64,000 nt of DNA from contig BDDC01000073.1 in the NCBI GenBank assembly GCA_001662425.1, positions 57,092 to 121,091 on the forward strand, given 5' to 3'. A program made the position numbers and the translations under genes. How positions within the stretch are numbered: position 1 is the first letter of the stretch; every line of letters starts with the position of its first letter. The notes under the pieces are model-generated. The model was given only the letters and a program-made list of their open reading frames with translations. It searched no databases and was not told where the DNA came from. Source of the stretch: Chlamydomonas sphaeroides. Taxonomy: Eukaryota > Chlorophyta > Chlorophyceae > Chlamydomonadales > Chlamydomonadaceae. Positions 36,098-46,533 of the stretch are shown piece by piece.

Positions 36098-38060
36098 ATG
36101 TCGGCCTGGCGCCTCGTCGTGAACTGGCTGCTGGTGGGCATCGTGCCCTCTCCCAGCAAGCCCTGCTAGCACGGGCCCTAAGGGGCCCAATCCTTGGAAC
36201 GTTCACCCCTACAACAAGCGCAGCCCTCCCCATGCCTCGCCCTGAACCGCAGCCTCCACCGCTGGTGCTCACGCTCCTGCTTATCATACCGACGCCCAAG
36301 TGAGAAGCAGGGCTACCTTGGCCGCCCTTACGCTGCCTGCCGCTCTTCCGGGGCCCCCGGAGCTGGAGTGTGCCCCCGTTGCCGGGGGCACCAAGCGCGC
36401 CATGCTGTCACCATGAGGCCGGGACCACCACAGGTCATTCCTTGCCTGTGACGCCCATCCAGATCCCTTGGACACGCCGTGAACTGCTGCGGCCCCACCT
36501 CGCCCACGTGCGCAGGGTGGTGACTAAGGCCCTCCTGCTCTTCACTCGCTCCATCCTCTTCGTCCGCATCGGTGGGCACAGATATCCGCACCCCTCTCAC
36601 ACGAACACGACAGGATGTGCCCCGTCACCCTCGTGGTGTTGCTCCAGCCCCGGCCTGGACTCCAGCATGCAGCCCGCCACGCCGCCGCTGCGCCGCAGCC
36701 CACCCAACCCCGACCCTCCCGTTCCGGCGCAGGGCCCGCCGCCGCCCCAAACACAGCGGCGGGCTCGTGCCCCTCGCCCTCGCTTGCGGACGCGCCTGCT
36801 TGCCGCGCCCGGTCACGCCCTCCACCCCGCCCCCGCTTCCCCTGCCCGCGCCGCCCCTGCCGCAGTAGCCGGCGTCCGCCTCGTGCATGTGGCCATAATC
36901 ATCACCGCGGCGGCGTTCGCAGGTGAGGCCCGCGCAGGCCGGCAGCGCCCGTCTGGTCAGGCAGCCCCCGCCCCGCTACGCTGCTGCATGCGACTTGGGC
37001 CCCATGTGCGGGCGTGCGATGTGCGATGGGGGCACGCCGCTGCGCTATCAGCTGACAGGCGGCCAACCGATGGTGAGCCGCGCCTGCATGGGCTTGACCG
37101 TGCCGTAGCGGCACAGACCACATCGTTCCGGCCCTGGTTGCGTCGCCCCCCCGCCCCCCTGCCGTCCCTCCACCGCCAGTGACCTCGCTGCACACCTACC
37201 AGCTCACCAACACGCCGGTCTCGGACACGCTCACGCCCAACCAGCGGACGGCCGTGCTGGCACGGAGGTGGCGCGAGGTGCGCGGGTGCTGCACGGGTGC
37301 TGGCCGGCGGGCGCGGCAGGGTCGCCTGCGGCTGCGGCGCTCCCGGCCACGCGAGGGTGCTGTGGGGTGCCTGCACACAGCCTGCTGGCTCGCAGCCTCC
37401 GGGCCCGGTGGCGCGCGTGCGGCTGTGGTGCGCGTTATGAGCAACTCATTACACAACCAGCTGCTTCAACGCCGCCGCGCCTTTCCGCAGGAGCGCAACT
37501 TCTGGCTGTCGGCCCTGACGTTTCTGCTGTGGGGGTGAGCCCGCGTGGCCGTGCCTTCCGCTGCCAGGTCCCCGTCTCGCAGCCGCATGCCGCGCGGCTG
37601 TCCGGCACGGCAGGCCCCTCATGAGGCCGCGCCCTCCTTCCCGTTCGCCCAAACCGCACGCGACTGGGCCACAGCTGCCGCATGTGCGCCCCGTGTTTGC
37701 CGTGTCCTTGCGGTGCCAGGATGGGACGGGGGCTCTGCCTGCAGCTCTTGATGATGCCGCTATGCCTCTGATCCTGACATTTACGCCCTTCCGTCGGTGC
37801 CACGTGTCGCCAGGATGGTGTGGCGGTTCTACCAGCTGCTACTGAAGCACGTGGAGCTGCAGGACAAGGTCCGCATGTACGAGACCGCGGCGGCAACGGC
37901 GGCCAAGGGCTCCGGCGTTGGTGCTGGCAGTGCAGGCAAGGTGGTAGCGCCCGCGGGGGGCAAGGCTGGAGGCGCGCCGTCGAAGGTGGAGCCGTCGGCG
38001 CCGCCCATGCCGGCTGAGATGGCCACCGAGCTGTCGCCCGAGCTTAAGAAGCACAAGTAG
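36098..38060 (+). CDS. BAP31-like ER membrane protein
   Basis: Seven exons (36098-36133, 36253-36299, 36516-36571, 36866-36922, 37180-37277, 37491-37534, 37814-38060) give 194 residues. Three hydrophobic segments occur in the BAP29/BAP31 order: MSAWRLVVNWLL with PPPLVLTLLLIIPTP, VAGVRLVHVAIIITAAAFAG, and the family-type segment ERNFWLSALTFLLWGMVWRF. The last is preceded by LTPNQRTAVLARRWR and followed by a charged tail (YQLLLKHVELQDKV) and a Lys-rich C-terminus ending KKHK, a plausible ER-retrieval signal. Family members act as ER cargo receptors or chaperones for membrane-protein export and quality control. Very small exons make the N-terminal third less certain than the rest, although all phases fit. 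Confidence 0.8.
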
Positions 38061-38540
38061 CGCAAGTAGAGACGCGGTGCCGGCATTGCCCGGCCGCGCT
38101 GCGAAGGAGGCTTGCGGCTGGCTGCGGCGTTGGCGGTGAAAGTTGGAGTTGTAGCGGAGTTGTCCGTTTCGGGCGCGGAGAGCCCTACGCTGGAGGGGAC
38201 GACTGGGTGTGCTACTTGTAGCGCCCGAACGCAATATTGATTGACGCGACAGCAATTGCAACTATTGTGTTGGCAAAGAATGTCAATCGTGTGCCTGCAG
38301 CAGCCTGCAGCGGCCAAGGAGCCCGAGCCCGCGCAGGGGCCGGCACAGCGACCCGCGGTACCAGCTCGTCCACGGCATGTCGGTTCTGCTGGCAGCGCTG
38401 CTCAATCCGTCTGTGCACTCTTCAAGGACTATTATAGTGCTCAGAGCGATCGTACCGCCGCACATCGCGCATTCCCGGCGCGGGGCAAGTAGCAGCGTGC
38501 CCACACTTCACCTCAGTCGCCTAGCGTAGAAGTCCCAACA
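38061..38540. other. 3' end of BAP31-like gene and ATP6 promoter
   Basis: 480 bases between two same-strand genes. No TGTAA signal for the upstream gene was found. A short AT-rich patch (ACTATTATAG near 38428) about 105 bases before the ATP6 start is a possible TATA-like site. Confidence 0.4.
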
Positions 38541-41309
38541 ATGTCGCTGCAGCAGGCAGTGCCCTTCCTGGGGCGTACCATCCTGGGCCGGGCCCCGGTG
38601 GCGCTCGGCAACTCGCTTCTCGGCAGCAGCAGCGGGTTCAAGGGTCAAGGCTTCAGCGGTACGCATGCACCATGTGAAGCGAGCAGCAGCGAGCCGCGGT
38701 GGCGCAAGTGGCGGAGCCATCACGCTCTGCGTGCTCTCGACAGCGCACTGAAGCCCGGTCGTCGTTGCGCCTGTGCAGGCTCGCTGCGGAGCGTTGAGGA
38801 CCATGTCTACGCTCAGGTATCCATAGCAGAGAGCAGCCTGCTGCTGCAGATTGCTGCCTTCGGTGATGGAGGGAGTGCTCACGTCCTGTGTACCCGCACG
38901 CAGGCCTTCAGCACGAGCTCTCAAGAGGAGCAGGGTGCTCCAAGCACCAAGGTGGGGCGTGCAGTCGGGCGCATGCAGCTCGGCGATGTCGGAGCACGGT
39001 CGGTGTCCCGAACAGCGATGGCCCCTCACGCAGGGCATGAAGCTGCCTGGCATGGCCGGCAGCATGCTGCTGAACAAGCCGCGCACGCACCTGCGGGCGG
39101 GCTCGGCGATGCCCTTCGCGGCCCAGCAGGCAATGACCATGGCGTCGGGTGAGCGCTGGGCTCAGGGAGCACTGCAGATCAGCCATAGCGCCTCCATGCG
39201 CCGCGAGGGGTCTGGCGGGCTACGTTCACCAAAACCCGTCCCCACCCCCTGGCCACCCAACTTCCTTGCAACCCACAGCCGCCCAGGTGCAGTCTGGCTC
39301 CCCCGTGAGCTCAGCGCTCATCGGTATCTACCGCTTCTGGCGCAGCCAGGCTCCCATGGAGAAGCCGCACGCGCCGGTCGACGACCGCATGCTGCCGGCC
39401 ATCGTGCAGGCGTCGGACGAGCGCGCGGCGCTGGGCACGTGAGCATAGGGGCCGCGGTGCTGGACGTGACAGGGGCGGCAGCAGCTGCTAATCCGCAGCT
39501 TTGAATCTGCTTCGCGGGACGTAGCCTAAGGCGCACAGTGGGCGTGGGCGCTTGTGCCGGTCCGGCGTTTCAGTCACTCATTACCTGGCGGCCTGGGAAG
39601 CGTCCCGGTTACGTCCGAGCTGTGGCGCATGGTCCCTGCGCCGCAGAGCAGACGTATCCCCGCCTGGCCTCATCAGCAGCCAGCGCATCCCGGCAGCTCC
39701 CGACCCCGACCCACAGTGGCGTGCCGCCGAAACCCCCACACGCTCGCCTTCCCTGCTGTGTCCCACGTCCTCTCCCCCGATAGCTGGGCCACCGCCCTGT
39801 TCTGCACCATCCTGGCCTCCAACTTGCTGGGTCTGGTGCCCACCAACGAGGCTCCCACCTCGGGCCTGGGCTTCGCCACCGGCCTGGGTGTGAGCGTGTG
39901 GGCCACCGCCACGGCGCTGGGCTTCTACAAGATGGGCTTCAAGTTCCCCGGCCACTTCATCCCGGGTGCGTCGGGGGCCCCGGTGGCAAGAGCTGCACGT
40001 TGGCAGGGCTGGGGCCGGATACTGTGAAGCGACCGGTCAAGCACCAAGGGTCTCGGCGGGACCGCTCGTGCCGGCTGGGTACATGGGGACGAGCGAAGGA
40101 CGCACGTGCGCGGTGAAAGGGTGACGGGGTGCAGAGGGGGAGCATGTTGGACACGCTGATCAGCACGGAATTCAGCAATATCTGCTGGAGAACATTTTGC
40201 GTCAGCACGGCCCAATCGCCTCAAGGCGGCTGCAAGCGCTGTGCGGCCTTCACGGCACGTTGCTTGCACTGACGGTTGCACAATGCCCGTGTGCCCCATC
40301 AGGCGGCACCCCCTGGCCCATGGCCTTCATCTTCGTGCCGCTGGAGACCATCTCGTACACCTTCCGCGCTGTGTCGCTCGGTGTCCGTCTGTGGGTGAAC
40401 ATGCTTGCCGGCCACACGCTGCTGCACATCCTGACGGGTGAGCGGGCCGTTGCCGGTCCCAATGGGCGCTAGGAGCATGGGCCACCAGGGCCTCGCGATG
40501 CACGAAAGGGTGCGCCCTTCATCCTGCTTGAGTCGAGCCTGCGTACTTTCCTGTGCCCCCTCGACTACCGCCGTGCGCTTGGCCCCAACCCAATCGGCCC
40601 CAAGGCATGGCGCTGGCGCTGCCCTTCTCGCTGTCGTTCTTCGCCATGGTGCCCGCCACCTTCGCCGTGGCCTGCCTGCTGTCGGCCCTGGTGGGCCTGG
40701 AGTACCTGGTGGCCGTGCTGCAGGTGAGGAAGGGAGCGCCGGGGCAGCAGGGGAGGAGGTGGTGGAGAATGGAGAACGTGGAAAAGGGAATGGGAGAGGA
40801 TCCGTGCGGTGCGGTGTGGGTTGCGGTCGGGGCGAGGGATTGGGCCGGGACACTGTCAAGGCCGTGCTGAAGATGCGAGGGGTGGAGAAGGGGCGATGAC
40901 GCCGTTGGCATGGAATAGAGGAAAGGCCAGGAATGACAGGGCGCTGAGGTCTGAGGCGTCGGGAGATGTTGGAACGCATGATGGGTGCTGAGAGCAGAGG
41001 CCAGAGAATAAGTTGGGCTCAACGGCCAGTATACAGGTGCCTGCTTAATGAGTTGTGACAGGGGCGCGGATCGGGCAGCGCGCTGGGCGGGGACGACCTG
41101 GACCGGAGGGTTGCGAAGGGCAGCCGCGACGTCACGGGCTGTGGACCGCTGCTAGCCGCCCTCACCTATGCTCCCGTGCTTGCCCTCCCCTCACCCACTC
41201 CCACCTCCAGTCTGGTGTGTTCTCCATCCTGTCGACCGTGTACGTGGGCGAGTTCAACAGCGTCAAGCTGGCGGGCCCCCTGGCCAAGGTCGTCAAGAAG
41301 CTGCACTAA
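38541..41309 (+). CDS. ATP6: nuclear-encoded mitochondrial ATP synthase subunit a
   Basis: Nine exons (38541-38658, 38779-38816, 38904-38951, 39034-39148, 39279-39438, 39784-39965, 40303-40437, 40605-40723, 41211-41309) give 337 residues. Subunit a forms the proton path beside the c-ring in the Fo part of mitochondrial ATP synthase. The diagnostic stretch is SLGVRLWVNMLAGHTLLHIL; its Arg (about residue 249) is the essential proton-channel arginine. ALFCTILASNLLGLVPTN and LSALVGLEYLVAVLQ are further membrane segments. The N-terminus lacks membrane segments and is Arg/Ser-rich (FLGRTILGRAPVALGN, later AFSTSSQEEQ), as a mitochondrial import presequence. In most eukaryotes ATP6 is mitochondrial; a nuclear copy is known from Chlorophyceae. 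Exons 2 and 3 are small and rest on phase only. Confidence 0.92.
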
Positions 41310-41705
41310 GGAGCTCTCTTTGGAGCTGCGCTGAGGAGCTGCTGGGGAGCTGGTGGCGGCCGCCGCGCTTGGCCCATTCGGCGGAGCCCTGGCGGGAAGC
41401 CGAGACGCAGCCAGCGGGCCAGCGCGGTCGGGCCAGAGCTGAGGGGGGCGGGGCCGCTGGCGCGGCCGTGAACGTGTGCGGCCCAGCATAAGTGGGCTCG
41501 TGCTAGCCGTCTGCTGCGGAGCGGAGCAGGGTGCCCAGGCTTGGCAACATGGACCATGGGGTTCACAGTAGATGAGTAGACAGGGGCTGGTTGTGGGTGT
41601 GGGAGCTCGGCGTTCGCGCCGCTGCGCTGTTGGGGTGCGTGTGCCGCGGGTTGCGGGGTGCGTGGTAGGGCGTTGGGTCGCTCCCGGCCAGAGGAGGCCG
41701 TTGGC

Positions 41706-41711
41706 TATAAG
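41706..41711 (+). promoter_or_regulatory. TATA-like box TATAAG for cystatin C
   Basis: GGCTATAAGC lies 240 bases upstream of the cystatin C start codon, in otherwise GC-rich DNA. The implied 5' UTR would be about 200 bases. Confidence 0.4.
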
Positions 41712-41741
41712 CAGCCGTTCCCTCTTATGTGCAGGGCGCCT

Positions 41742-41746
41742 TGTAA
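41742..41746 (+). terminator. candidate polyadenylation signal TGTAA for ATP6
   Basis: TGTAA about 430 bases after the ATP6 stop codon on the same strand, a typical chlorophyte 3' UTR length. Confidence 0.5.
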
Positions 41747-41945
41747 AGAGGCAACAGCAATGGTTACGTGCTACGGCAGGGTCACGGGACTGCACGGCAG
41801 GATCACGGGACTGCAGGAGAGACCCTGTTTGGGCATCGACTTCGCTCAAAGCTATGCAAGGCCACTGTTCCGTCACAGCTCCGTTTCTCCAAAACGCTGT
41901 TTCTGTTTGCACACAAGAATTCCCGACGCTCCGCTTACGGCAACC

Positions 41946-42697
41946 ATGGTAACAGTTTTGCTCGCGCTGCTGGGCGCCGCTGTGGTGGCAGCGAGCAATC
42001 CGTCTATGCCATCGCCGGAACCTCCTATGGTCCTAGCGGGCGGTATTAGCGAAGCTGATGTCATGTCGGAGGACGTCGTAACAAATGCGCGTTGGGTCGC
42101 CGAGACCATCCGGAGCGACCAGTGCGGCCATTTCTGTGACGGCATTCCCAAAAGGAGCGAGCTAAAGCTTGTGGTAGTCACGCGCGCCCGCGTCCAGGTA
42201 CCGTTTGCTGCTTCCCGCCGCCCACTTACCCCATCTCACCCCCTCAAGTGGCCGCCTTCCCTGTGCTCCCCCGCCAGGTTGTGGCGGGCATCAAGTACTA
42301 TCTTAACCTCACCCTCGCGGATGCTGCAAACTTGACGCAGGTAGCAGGGGTTGCCGCACGTGCGCGAGTGGCTGCAGACGGACCCTGGAGGGCCCAAAAA
42401 TAAAGGCATGCATCGAGCGTTCGAGCCGCAGGACAAGCCTCTCCGGCACCGTCAACACAGCTGCTCTGCCATCGCACCAAGCATCCATTTCTGCACGTAA
42501 CCCACGATTCTGAGCGCGCACAGGTGTTTGTCGCGGCTGAACTTGTCGACCATCCCTGGCTGGAGCCGAAGGTGGAGCTGGTCGCCTTGACCTTTACGGT
42601 CGGCAGCGGCGCTGCGGGCTCGCCGTCACAAGCAGACAGCGGGGACAGCGGCCACTGCGCCGGTCGGGAAGCGCGCGCCTGGTCGTCCGTGTGGTAG
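41946..42697 (+). CDS. secreted single-domain cystatin
   Basis: Three exons (41946-42197, 42278-42340, 42524-42697) give 162 residues: signal peptide (MVTVLLALLGAAVVAAS), N-terminal AGGI, a helix (NARWVAETI), CGHFC, strand KLVVVTRA, inhibitory loop VQVVAGIKYYLNL and the classical second hairpin HPWLEP. This is the best-preserved cystatin here, with the Gly, QVVAG and PW contacts all present. It shares with the triple cystatins the intron directly after the Gln of QxVxG, the next intron 21 codons later and the CxxxC pair. It therefore resembles unit 1 of those genes, about 20 kb away on the other strand. A ~40-residue Ser/Gly-rich tail follows. Likely a secreted inhibitor of papain-type proteases. 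Confidence 0.85.
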
Positions 42698-42980
42698 CTG
42701 TGGCCACTGCCATGGGCGTGGCATTGTTGCGGTAAGGCGAGGCTTGGTGCACGACGCGACTATCAGCGGTGTCCTAATAGAGCAAGGTTGGGCCTGGTTG
42801 GGCGGCAGCGCAGGTCGCACAAGCGCACACAGGGGACACTGGACAGGCATGTTGATTCCGGGACTCCCGTTCCGGAAAGCAGGGAAGGGGGCGGGGGAAG
42901 GTTGAAGGGCTTCAAGATGTATGTGTCGAGTGCCAAGCTCGGAGATCCGGTCCTGAGCGTAGGACTCGACGAAACTAACG

Positions 42981-43013
42981 ACTGTGTCACATACTGTGTC
43001 ACTACTGTGTCAC
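42981..43013 (+). repeat. triple ACTGTGTCAC repeat
   Basis: Three copies at 42981, 42993 and 43004 with two- and one-base spacers, in probable 3' UTR. Confidence 0.85.
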
Positions 43014-43547
43014 GTAGACACGAACTACGTCACGCTTCCACGGTCCTGCGGCCGCGAAAGCGGAGCGAGGATACCGCGCTGCGCTGCGTTGCGGCGATGC
43101 TCGTGGCACACGTACGCCATGCGTGTCACGGGAGTCCCGGGCTCACGAGTGGTCCAGTCTGGAGGAAGGCACAGGCAACCAAAAAAGGCAACATACAGTT
43201 GCTGAGCTTCAGGCTGTATTTGGCAATTGTGGCGAGAAGCCGCCGAAAAGGGATTCCTACGGCGGTGTGCGTGGGTTGGGCCCAGGTTGGCCGGTGCTTG
43301 GGCACGGCGGTGTGCCAGCCCCCGGTGGTTGATGTAGTCCGCTATCACCGAGCGTGGCTGCAATCAAAACAGGGCGCAAAATATGATTCACGCATTCGTG
43401 CAATGGAAGAGAGCCAGTCAACGTGTGTCTCACATAGTAATTGCAAGGCACCAGGTGCAGCCCAGAATTGTGGCAGGTACGGCAGGTACCCGCGCGGCTG
43501 TGTAGGGGGCTCTTAGCTTGCTTGTAAAACCGGTTCAATGGGTTCGA

Positions 43548-43585
43548 CGGCTGTTGAAAGGTTTCCGGCACCCGTTCAACAGCCG
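43548..43585. repeat. perfect 11-base hairpin
   Basis: CGGCTGTTGAA and its exact complement are separated by 16 bases, next to short direct repeats of GGTTC. Possibly part of an RNA 3' end structure; no RNA family recognised. Confidence 0.7.
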
Positions 43586-44315
43586 ATAGACTGTCAATGA
43601 TGGGATTTGCTGAGGCTAGGGGCGACGAGGCCGCCCGCGCGGCCTGTGCCCTTTCCGTTGATATCGTAGGCTAGCACGTGCACGCATCCAAGCGAACATA
43701 CGTGCCTCGTGCACTGCACTCGTCATTGGCAGCCAGCCAAGTAACGCATCATGTTGTTGTTTGTTTGCGGGCGGGGGCCCGAGGCGGTTTGTGGGCTGTT
43801 GGCGCTCGCTGTCACGCCAAATCGTGTAACCGCCAGATCCACGGCCGCATCTGCGTGTCGAGGGCACGTGCCGAATGTCGTGCGGCCTTGCTGCTTCAGC
43901 CACACAAAAGCTTATGTCAGAGCGCGGCCACGACAGCGTGTCATTGCACGCTACACACCCTCACTGGCGTGTGGCCGACCCAACCACCAGCGCCGCGCGA
44001 CGCGCGCGCGCTACCACCTCCTCCTCCTCCGCGCTGCACACGCTTCGCGCCCCAAGCAACCACCCGCCCACCGCCCCATGCAGCAGCACACGAACCTCAC
44101 GGCCTTCGTTCCCAACGCCGCCTTCGCAACACATCGGGCTATGCATGTACCTTTGGTGCCCACACACCGTTGGTGGCCCCACGCAGTCAGCCAACGCAGT
44201 CCGACCCACTACCCCCTTTGTTCCGGTCACTGCAGACCGCCGCCCAGCCCTGACCCCTTGGCCATGCCATGCCCAGCCAGCAGATCCCCGGCCTCGCCCG
44301 CTGCTGCCTCCCGCC

Positions 44316-46533
44316 TCACGGCAGGCCGCCGCCATCCCTGAAGCCGCTGGCCCACCGCGCGGTGCGCAGGTTGCCTCCCTCGTCGTAGCTCTCCGCCACG
44401 CCGGGGATGTTGAGCCCGCTCTTGAGCGCCTCCTTACCAGAGGACACCCAGCGACCCGGGGGAGGCCGCCGGCGGCCGCTGGTCGTGAACACCTGCGGGG
44501 CGCGAAGGCGGACTCAGCACCACCGCCCGGCATGTCACGGGCCGGGGTTCGCGTCCCCTGGCCCTCGATGCAGGCAGGGCAAGGCACTGGTGTAATGCAG
44601 GCATTGCATCGACCATGTGCCCAAGCCTGTGAGGGGGCCGGCTCAGCCGTGCGGCACCTGCTGTCCCGGCCGTCCTCCCCGTGCAGCTCCACATGTCAGG
44701 ACTGCCTGCCCGCAGCTTGCCCGACGGCTCGCCCTCAGCCCGTCTGCCGCACGGCAGGTCAAGGCCACTGCCTCAGTCGTATCCGGTGACCCATATCTAC
44801 CATTACAGCCTGGAACCCAGCCCCGCGTCCCGAGGCTCCAGCGGCGTGCCAGCCCGGGGGGTCGCTGGCGCGGGGTGGGTGGGGCCCAGCACTGCGGGGC
44901 CACGTTCAGCCGTGGAGATACCGGTAACGCCCCCGTGCCGACTGTCCCGAGCCCAGCCCGGCGTCCCCGGCCCCAGCGCCTAGCCAGCCCCTGGGGTGCT
45001 GCCCCGCCCTGCGGCCCCCGGCGCTGCGGAGCCGCACCCCCTCGCCCGCCCGCTGAGCCCCATACGCCGCCCGCCCACCTGCGTCCAGGCCGCGTACCCT
45101 CCCTCCACCTGCAGCGCCTCGCTGTACCCGGCATCCAGCAGCAGCGCCACGGCGGTTGACGACGCCTCGCCGCCGTCCTCGCACGCCTGCCGCGGCAGGC
45201 GGAACGCGAAAGACGTCAGCGCCAGGGTGGGCAGGCAGGCGCGCCCACAGGCCGACGGGCGCAGGAGGGTGTGGGGCATGGAGCCGCGACATAGCACATG
45301 CCCCGACTCCAGCTGTGCGGTTTGGGGCTCGTGAGGTTCGGCAGCCACTTTGAGCGCCAAGTGCACGGCCCTGCAGGCAAACCCCCTGCAAAACCCACCT
45401 GCCCCCGCACTTTGCCCCAGCCACCACCCGCGGGACCGCAAGCTCCATTGGCTTGCCAAGAACGACTCGCACAACCATCCCAGTCACGGTAAGCGTAGCT
45501 TGCATGTCACATTTCCCAACCCCCGCCGCCCGCTGGCCCCCCGCCACCCACCACTAGCATCTTGGCGGCCCTGCTTGGCACCGCCGCCGCCAACCGCCCC
45601 ACGAATCCGCCGCCGTCGGCGCCGCCGCCCCAGGGCACGCTGACGGTCATGCGGGGCGGCTTGGTGATGTGCTCCTCGTCGTACGCCCGGGCCGGCCTGG
45701 GGGGGGCCAGCAGACGAGGTGCGGGGTTAGGGCAGTAGGCCACGATGGCAGGCAGGAGCACGTGTGGGGCTGGGGTAGCAGGCTGGCGGTACGGCGGCCC
45801 AGGGAGGGGCCATGGGACCAGGCGGGACCCGGGACCCCAAGGGGTGCGGCGCGCAGCGCGTCGCCGCACTGAGCGACTGAGGGGTGTGGGAAACCGCCCG
45901 GGCACAGCGGCTGAGTGCGCGGAGGGCTGAGCGAGCGACGCACGCGAACAGGGTCCCGCATTTGGCTACGCCGGACGAGCCGCAGCTGGCGAGCAGTGCT
46001 GGGGCACGCCGAGGGACGGCAAAGAAGGGCCGCTCGCGTGCGGCGAGGGCTGCAGTCGGCACCTCGGGTGGGCTGCACCTCTCCTGCCTGGCCCTTGGCG
46101 CTTCGTCAAGCGCAGACACCGTCGGAGGTCAGGCGGTCGTGTGGGCACGGCTGTGGGCTAGCCGACCAGGCAGGAGGGGAGCTGCGGCAGGGCCTGGCAG
46201 GGTGCCGCACGGCCGAGGGTCCCTGCCCAGCCTTGGCCGCCCCTTGCCTGAGGTCCACAAACCGGTAGCCCGACTGGTCCAGCAGCTTCTTGCCCTCCTC
46301 CACGCTGACCGAAGGCAGCGCCGCACGGGGCGCAACTGCCCGCCTGATAGGCAGGGTTGGGCGACAGCGAAGGTCGGGCGGGGCGGAGGGAGGGAGGCAA
46401 GGGTGCGGGGGCCGATACTTTGGCCCCGCCGCGCTTGGATCGACAACCGACTGCGCTATACAGCTCACCTGGAGCGCGCAAGTACGAGTCGCCGGCGCGG
46501 CTGCGCGCCGCGAGCGACGACGTTTGCGTGCAT
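44316..46533 (-). CDS. rhodanese-like domain protein, probably plastid-targeted
   Basis: Five exons (46469-46533, 46248-46343, 45552-45696, 45079-45186, 44316-44492) give 196 residues. The first ~30 residues are Arg/Ala-rich without acidic residues (NVVARGAQPRRRLVLARSR), like a plastid or mitochondrial transit peptide. A rhodanese fold follows: VSVEEGKKLLDQSGYRFVDL, RPARAYDEEHITKPPR and the active-site loop ACEDGGEASS with a Cys (about residue 104). Then come ALLLDAGYSEALQVEGGYAA and the closing W. The family transfers sulfur or serves as a docking domain. The loop CEDGGEA differs from the CxxGxR of classical sulfurtransferases, so catalytic activity is uncertain. Intron 2 uses a GC donor (CAG|GCAAGG). 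Confidence 0.85.

Larger units (their letters stand above)
41310..41945. other. ATP6 3' UTR and cystatin C promoter
   Basis: No gene seen. Contains a TATA-like box and an ATP6 poly(A) signal, listed separately. The TATA lies upstream of the poly(A) signal, so the two transcription units may overlap slightly. Confidence 0.5.
42698..44315. other. convergent intergenic region, no gene seen
   Basis: Lies between the cystatin C gene (+) and the rhodanese-like gene (-), so it should hold both 3' UTRs. A TGTAA at 43523 (+) is far from the cystatin stop codon. Two small repeat structures are listed separately. Confidence 0.45.

Noticed and set aside
43531..43590. tRNA-like B-box GGTTCGA
   Set aside because: No matching A-box or cloverleaf; the local structure is a simple 11-base hairpin.
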